Assembly (NCBI GenBank): GCA_034189325.1
Contig: JAXHUM010000126.1
Span: forward strand, 1-38,509
Source: JAXHUM01 sp034189325
GTDB taxonomy: Bacteria > Desulfobacterota > DSM-4660 > Desulfatiglandales > Desulfatiglandaceae
Length of the DNA stretch: 38,509 nt
Reading direction: 5' to 3'
Below the pieces are notes generated by a model. The model ran no database searches. It worked only from the letters and a program-made list of their open reading frames with translations, and was not told the DNA's origin. The position numbers and the translations under genes were made by a program. Of this stretch, positions 34,111 to 38,509 are shown piece after piece. Each line of letters starts with the position of its first letter. Position 1 is the first letter of the stretch.

Positions 34111-35568
34111 TTATTGCTCAATTTGAGGGATTGCCTTCCAGAAGTACCCACGATAACCTCGTATGTTATCTTTTTTCCTTAGTCGAAAGGACATCTTTAT
34201 TGGTTGGCCTGCCTTTACCTTCTCAAGCGAGCAATCCGTAAAATCACAGAATATCCTCCCTCCTTCATCAAAAGTGATAAGCCCGTAAATGGCAGGTGGG
34301 TCGATAGAGGCGGCAAGCATATCACCCGTATAGGTCAGGACCTTACCCTTTCGAGAGGCAAATTCATAATCTTCCAACGAATGTATGGCATTACATTCAG
34401 GATTCACGCAGATGTCTTGAGGAATGAATTGGGGCGTACCGCATTTGGTACATTTGCCTCCCACAAGGCCGAGGATTACCTTTCGTTTTCTCCAAAGGGT
34501 CGTCAATGACGTATTCCCGTAAGTCTCACCCCGAAGACCCAAATCAGCTATGATCAATTCTCTGAACTTGGCATACTTCTGATAGCTGGTCAGTTCTTCG
34601 CGATTGGCAAGGGAGTTCTGAATTCCGTTTGGGCCTTTGAAGTCTTTAATCTTGTCGGTTATTTCAAAACCCATGACATCGCAACCCTGCCCAAAACCTG
34701 CCATTAGTATCTTGTCTCCAGGCTTTGCATTTTCAAGGGCGGCAATAAACATAACGAGGGGATGGGCTGTGCCCGTGTCTCCGCAGACCTCATGCATATT
34801 GTCCTGTACTTTCGACGGATCGAGTCCCAATTTTTTAGCAATAATAGCGTGTTCTCTCTTGAAATAGCATGGGTAGATGACCTTATCGAAGCTGCTTAAG
34901 TCGATTCCTGTCTTCTTAGTGTATCCGGAGATCGCTTCCGGGATGATCTTTAGATATCCCTCGTCTTTTACCCATCTCTCTTCCCATGTATAATCATAGT
35001 CTTTCCCACGCCCCTTGTAGTGATCCACAAAATCGCATGTGTAAGAGTAATGCCCCTTAACTTCCGCTATAACATCTTCTTTGCCGAAGAGTAAGGCAGC
35101 CGCACCGTCACCCAAAAACATTTCGTACATGGTGGCCGTCTTAGTGCAACGTTGATCTGAGGCCACGACCAGCACATTGTTTTTCCCTCCTGACTGAACC
35201 GCCTCTACTGCCGATATCGCGGCGGAAATTCCCGCCTTTTGAGAAGAGGCGAAATCCACATTAGTCACGCCCTCTTCAGGCACATTAAGTGCCGTGCTCA
35301 ATATTCCGGAATTGAGCCTGTCCAGATAGGGGAGGGTCGTGGAGGCCAGATAGACGCCGTCCAATGCTTTTCTGTCCTTGCCGGTCATGCAGTCGTAAGC
35401 AGCGGCAACCGCCATGGTCAAAGCGTCTTCATCCCAGTTCGCAACGGCCTTTTCCCCTTGCGCCGCCGCCATAGTGGGCGGAAGCAGCCACCCCATGTTC
35501 TTGAATATCACCATTCGATTCAATCGGTATCGGGGGATGTATCCCCCATAGGATGTAATCCCAATCAT
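34111..35568 (-). CDS. HMG-CoA-synthase-like protein fused to a C-terminal DUF35 zinc-ribbon/OB domain
   Basis: A 485-residue fusion. Residues 1-350 are a thiolase-superfamily domain like HMG-CoA synthase (MIGITSYGGYIPRYRLNR at the start, FLGDGAAALLFG in the middle). Residues about 370-485 are a DUF35 unit: CTKCGTPQFIPQDICVNPEC zinc ribbon and an OB fold (VLTYTGDM, AIYGLITFDEGG). Where HMG-CoA synthases have the acylated Cys in an F-x-C-K-A-G type motif, this protein has DFASSQKAG (residues 105-113), with Ser and no Cys; the catalytic-His region reads YPCYFKREH. It may thus act as a non-acylating partner of the thiolase. GGAGGT seven bases before ATG 35568 defines the start, rejecting a longer frame from 35730. 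Confidence 0.85.
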   Translation of the reverse strand: MIGITSYGGYIPRYRLNRMVIFKNMGWLLPPTMAAAQGEKAVANWDEDALTMAVAAAYDCMTGKDRKALDGVYLASTTLPYLDRLNSGILSTALNVPEEGVTNVDFASSQKAGISAAISAVEAVQSGGKNNVLVVASDQRCTKTATMYEMFLGDGAAALLFGKEDVIAEVKGHYSYTCDFVDHYKGRGKDYDYTWEERWVKDEGYLKIIPEAISGYTKKTGIDLSSFDKVIYPCYFKREHAIIAKKLGLDPSKVQDNMHEVCGDTGTAHPLVMFIAALENAKPGDKILMAGFGQGCDVMGFEITDKIKDFKGPNGIQNSLANREELTSYQKYAKFRELIIADLGLRGETYGNTSLTTLWRKRKVILGLVGGKCTKCGTPQFIPQDICVNPECNAIHSLEDYEFASRKGKVLTYTGDMLAASIDPPAIYGLITFDEGGRIFCDFTDCSLEKVKAGQPIKMSFRLRKKDNIRGYRGYFWKAIPQIEQ

Positions 35569-35659
35569 TTGAAACACCTCCTTATTGATGTTAATCGGGC
35601 TGTTTACGTCCAAACACTGTCTCTCTTGCTTACTTTTCCTTAGTATTGAATCATGCCTG

Positions 35660-35688
35660 ACATTATTGAATAGCTCCCCAGATGTCAA
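35660..35688 (-). promoter_or_regulatory. Possible sigma-70 promoter of the HMGCS/thiolase/liv operon
   Basis: On the minus strand TTGACA (35688-35683) and TAATGT (35665-35660) are 17 bases apart. The -35 is perfect and the -10 is weak. It would give a leader of about 85 nt. The rest of the gap 35569-35920 shows no convincing gene or strong repeat. Confidence 0.45.
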
Positions 35689-35920
35689 TATAGTATAGAT
35701 ACGGGCATCTTGGTGGATGAGCCTGCACATGACATTGGAACGAGGAGGGTTTTGACACTAGATCCACCTGTAGAGGTTATAAGTTTCCCTCTAAGGGACC
35801 TTGGCCTTGAAGAGTCATCATTTGTCTTACGACCTCTAAGAGAGAGACCCCCACGGTCCTTGCGTTTTTTCGAAACTGGTGAGAACTGACAGAACAGGCA
35901 GGAAACGAGTGGGAAGGGAT

Positions 35921-36994
35921 TCAGAGCATGGCATCGATCAAATGCTCCGCCCTGATGTATCTTGACTCATCAACTTGAAGACCTTCTGCGATAATGTAGA
36001 GGATCTCTTCTTTTCTGTCAGGGAGTTGGTACCCTTCGTGTCTTTGATCAAAGAGAGGCACCAGACCCTCATCCGACCTGTAGGTGGCGTTTACCGCGTG
36101 ATCAAAACAGAATCGCGATGTCACGTTCAGGGCGCTGACCATCATGCCGATTTCACTAATGATTCCATGAGGAGAAAGGAGTCGGAAATCTCCTTTTTCG
36201 TACTCTTCAAAAAGTGGGGATCCTCGTCTGGGGACAAAAGGCCGAGATCTTATGTAATGGGGATTGATCTTGTTCAACACCTGAGCGGTATTGCTGGCAT
36301 GATCCATTGACAAATCGAGCCCACCCAACCCCGGGATCACATAACTGGAGAGTTCGATCCCGGCATTAATCACCTTCCTTCCTGCCTCAATGTGTTCTTG
36401 CGCCGTGATGCCCTTTTTGACCTTGTTGAGGAGATAATCATCCCCTGTTTCCAATCCTACGTGGAGCCTTGACAACCCGGCCTTTTTCAAGGCCTTTAGG
36501 TCTTCCTCTGTTTTTTTGTAGAGCGTCTTGGCCCTTGCATAGGATGTGATCCTCTCAATGGTGGGAAAAGAGGCCTTGAGGTAAATGATTATTTCGATTA
36601 ATTCGTCTGTCTTCATGATCAGGGAATCGGCGTCCTGCAAAAATACGGTCTTCCCTCCGGACGCAAGCCAGTTGATAACAGTGACAAAGGTCGGGCTGGA
36701 GGTTGCGCCCACATGATTGCTCAATAATGTCTCCAGAACGTGGCTGTTGAGCTCTCCCCCATAACCCAGCTTTTGTGAGACTTCACGAGTTGTCTCCTCG
36801 ATGCCTTTGACTATATTGATATCCCTGATCACATCTTCAACAGGACGTAACTGAAATCTGCTCTCCCTATAGTTGAAGGCACAAAAGGCGCATCTGTTCC
36901 AGGGACAGTTCCTGGTCGCCCTGATCAGCAGGGAATGGCTACCTCCCTCGCTGGGTGGCCGAATCGGACCGATGTCCATTTCTTTTTCCAGCAT
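35921..36994 (-). CDS. Radical SAM protein with a C-x4-C-x2-C cluster motif
   Basis: A 357-residue radical SAM enzyme. The [4Fe-4S]-binding segment ATRNCPWNRCAFCAFN (near residues 27-42) has four residues between the first two Cys, against three in the commonest form. Downstream are GGKTVFLQDADSLIM, ITSYARAKTL, LSRLHVGLETGDDYLLNKVKKG and GIELSSYVIPGLGG, typical of the Elp3/HemN-like fold. CPWNxCxFC proteins are widespread in anaerobes and mostly uncharacterised. ATG 36994 follows AGGGAG by 7 bases. It stands alone, 350 bases from the HMGCS gene and 436 from the crotonase. Substrate unknown. Confidence 0.85.
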   Translation of the reverse strand: MLEKEMDIGPIRPPSEGGSHSLLIRATRNCPWNRCAFCAFNYRESRFQLRPVEDVIRDINIVKGIEETTREVSQKLGYGGELNSHVLETLLSNHVGATSSPTFVTVINWLASGGKTVFLQDADSLIMKTDELIEIIIYLKASFPTIERITSYARAKTLYKKTEEDLKALKKAGLSRLHVGLETGDDYLLNKVKKGITAQEHIEAGRKVINAGIELSSYVIPGLGGLDLSMDHASNTAQVLNKINPHYIRSRPFVPRRGSPLFEEYEKGDFRLLSPHGIISEIGMMVSALNVTSRFCFDHAVNATYRSDEGLVPLFDQRHEGYQLPDRKEEILYIIAEGLQVDESRYIRAEHLIDAML

Positions 36995-37206
36995 AGTCAA
37001 ACTCCCTGGAGTGAAAGGTTAAAAAAAGAGAAGGCTCATCCGGGCAATTTTCTCAAATTCTTCTTCTCGATGATTATGAATGCCTGTTTTGGGACCGTGA
37101 AATGATCTTCCTGCAGTTACCTATCTTAACATTAGGTCGTCAGATTAGCCGCCTATCGTGTTTGTCCTTGATATTAACACTTCAGGTGGGGGTTGTAAAT
37201 CTCGGC

Positions 37207-37353
37207 GGTCCCGTAAAAAGTCCCCTATCTGTGTATTGCGCCGCATCCTTCATCACTGCTCCGGAGGAGGCCTATGTCTCATTCCTCAGAATTTATAAAC
37301 CCTGATATTGAAGAATCAATGAAGCTGTCGAAATTTATACTTTTTACGGAACC
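37207..37353. repeat. MITE-like element bounded by 15-bp imperfect inverted repeats
   Basis: GGTCCCGTAAAAAGT at 37207-37221 and ACTTTTTACGGAACC at 37339-37353 are inverted copies with one mismatch, 117 bases apart. AGTC/ACTTTTTACGG-type ends recur, from memory, between genes in Desulfobacterota genomes. No credible coding frame lies between them. The remaining gap (36995-37430) is otherwise non-coding; a small hairpin GGGAC-GTAT-GTCCC at 37398-37411 lies 20 bases after the crotonase stop. Confidence 0.45.
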
Positions 37354-37430
37354 ATCAAAATATTGAGAGAGACAAGACAAAAAGCCATTGCCGCCAGGGG
37401 ACGTATGTCCCGACCCCTAGACCTCCTATG

Positions 37431-38201
37431 TTATATCTCTTCAAAGGCCCCATGACGTCCTAAACCCTGCGAAAAACGGCTGGAGCCCTCTGCGGTTTCG
37501 CCGCTCCCAATGGTGCCCAGGCCCAATTGAAACTCGTTTTTTAGGGCCTTATCCATGGGAAGATCCCACTGCTCATAGGTGGAACGACGGTCGCTTATAA
37601 GACAATTCTGTGGGAAACAGGCGATCTGGGCGGCGATTGTCTCGGCATGGGTCCGGGCTGTTCCAGGTTCAACCACCCGGTTTGCCAGTCCCATTTGGAA
37701 TGCCTCGGGGGCCTCAACAGGCCGGCCGGTGAGTATCATGTCCAGGGCACGAGAGAGGCCGATAAGCCGCGTCAGCCTCACAGTGCCGCCATCTATGAGA
37801 GGGACACCCCACCGCCTGCAAAATACGCCCAATACGGCATCACTCTCCATCACGCGGAGGTCGCACCAAAGGGCAAGCTCAAGACCACCGGCAACAGCGT
37901 AACCGGCTATTGCGGCGACAACCGGTTTCGCCAGATACATCCTTGAGGGACCCATTGGACCGTCCCCATCCTCTTCTAAGCGGTTACCCCGACCTTCGGC
38001 CAGTTGCTTGAGGTCCGCCCCGGAACAGAAGCAATCTCCCGCGCCGGTCAGGACAGCTACCCTCGCATCATCATCTGCCTCAAAGGCCCTGAATGCATCG
38101 GCCAACTTTTCAGCCGTTGTATGGTCTACGGCGTTTCGTACCTCAGGACGGTTGATGATTATCGTTGTCACTGAACCCTGTTTTTCAATCAATATGCCCA
38201 T
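37431..38201 (-). CDS. Enoyl-CoA hydratase/isomerase (crotonase) family protein
   Basis: A 256-residue crotonase. The oxyanion-hole motifs are CSGADLKQLAEG (about 60-72) and AIAGYAVAGGLELALWCDLRV (about 98-118). Of the two catalytic Glu of rat enoyl-CoA hydratase, the first (in GGLE) is kept, while the second, in the QPE position, aligns with Cys in GVFCRRWGVPLIDGGT. This CRRWGVPL variant is a recognisable subgroup usually annotated as hydratase, but isomerase or another crotonase reaction is possible. The gene is divergent from the partial exported protein at the window end, with no partner on its strand nearby. Confidence 0.88.
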   Translation of the reverse strand: MGILIEKQGSVTTIIINRPEVRNAVDHTTAEKLADAFRAFEADDDARVAVLTGAGDCFCSGADLKQLAEGRGNRLEEDGDGPMGPSRMYLAKPVVAAIAGYAVAGGLELALWCDLRVMESDAVLGVFCRRWGVPLIDGGTVRLTRLIGLSRALDMILTGRPVEAPEAFQMGLANRVVEPGTARTHAETIAAQIACFPQNCLISDRRSTYEQWDLPMDKALKNEFQLGLGTIGSGETAEGSSRFSQGLGRHGAFEEI

Positions 38202-38428
38202 TCTTCCCCCCTTGTGTTATAGTTATTGCAGAGCAGGGTCAATTATTGTGTCCAATGACCTCATCGACGTTTATTTGAGGAGTGTAGTGCCATGTTTCAT
38301 CATGCAAAATATCCCTTACGAACCAGAAATACAAGATATCATTCTCCTTACGAACTCAAACACAAAGGTAAGAACCGAACGAAAAAAGAGGGGCCAAGCG
38401 GTTCAAATGTACAACATAGCGATAGGTC

Positions 38429-38509
38429 ATGTTCAAAAAAATGATCCTCGTACTCGTAGTTTTCCTTTTACTGGCGGGGACAGCAGGGTCGACTGATCAA
38501 GTTCAAGAA
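38429..38509 (+). CDS. N-terminal fragment of an exported protein, cut by the window end
   Basis: ATG 38429 opens a frame to the window edge with no stop: 27 residues reading MFKKMILVLVVFLLLAGTAGS then TDQVQE. This is a convincing Sec signal peptide, with two Lys, a hydrophobic core and small residues at a likely cleavage site. AGG lies just before the ATG, so the ribosome site is weak. Nothing can be said of its function. Confidence 0.6.
   Translation, partial: MFKKMILVLVVFLLLAGTAGSTDQVQE

Noticed and set aside
37102..37305. 67-residue hydrophobic plus-strand ORF in the gap before the crotonase
   Set aside because: It runs into the MITE-like repeat and has no ribosome site or family look.
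1..38509. Genome-wide reassignment of TGA to Trp or Gly
   Set aside because: TGA ends many complete genes in the window (kinase, hflK, kdsB, zinc-ribbon gene), and Trp is encoded by TGG throughout.
1..38509. CRISPR arrays, tRNA or rRNA genes
   Set aside because: No regularly spaced direct repeats, cloverleaf-like sequences or rRNA signatures were recognised.

Overview
The window looks like a chromosomal segment of an anaerobic Desulfobacterota (deltaproteobacterial) organism, a sulfate reducer or syntroph using the acetyl-CoA (Wood-Ljungdahl) pathway. The reasons are a MetF/MetV pair in one operon with HdrA- and MvhD-type electron-transfer proteins, in-frame UGA codons that read as selenocysteine, a Gram-negative envelope gene (kdsB), a sigma-54 regulatory unit, and a thiolase/HMG-CoA-synthase-like pair beside a branched-chain-type ABC transporter. 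No rRNA, tRNA or CRISPR array was seen.

Layout. 1-660: left-truncated IS200-like element whose tnpA is broken by a 5-bp tandem duplication. 798-1205: small eRF1-domain-like protein. 1206-1571: non-coding, with two inverted repeats. 12114-1572 (minus strand): six-gene operon hdrA-GltD fusion, mvhD, hdrA, mvhD, metV, metF. Its first four genes each contain one in-frame UGA at a conserved cysteine position, each followed by a hairpin placed like a bacterial SECIS. Ordinary ORF calling breaks all four. 12500-16555 (plus): histidine kinase, sigma-54-dependent response regulator, archaemetzincin. 16656-17848: palindrome, near-perfect -24/-12 promoter, GcvH-like cysteine-rich protein, terminator. 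18093-21305 (plus): zinc-ribbon protein, queD, kdsB, recJ. 21308-23821 (minus): ACT protein, hflC, hflK. 23975-27942: DUF721/DciA-like protein, TrmN6-like methyltransferase, DUF1015 protein, M23 peptidase. 27949-35568 (minus): HMGCS-like/DUF35 fusion, thiolase, then livK-H-M-G-F. 35921-38201 (minus): radical SAM protein and crotonase with a MITE-like repeat between them. 38429-end: start of an exported protein.

How it fits together. The minus-strand operon probably encodes a flavin-based electron-bifurcating or confurcating complex around methylene-tetrahydrofolate reductase. MetFV handles the C1 unit, MvhD-type [2Fe-2S] subunits relay electrons, and two double-length HdrA proteins carry FAD and many [4Fe-4S] clusters. 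The GltD/NfnB-like insert in the first HdrA suggests an NAD(P)H site. HdrB, HdrC and hydrogenase subunits are absent from the window. The two-component system lies between this operon and the GcvH-like gene, and the sigma-54 promoter of the latter makes it the best candidate target.

The strongest discoveries are the cluster of four predicted selenoproteins, the sigma-54/enhancer control of the lysine-less GcvH-like protein, and the HMGCS-like/DUF35 fusion without the expected catalytic cysteine. HdrA and VhuD/MvhD selenoproteins are known in methanogens and some deltaproteobacteria, so the new element here is the arrangement and clustering, not selenium use itself.
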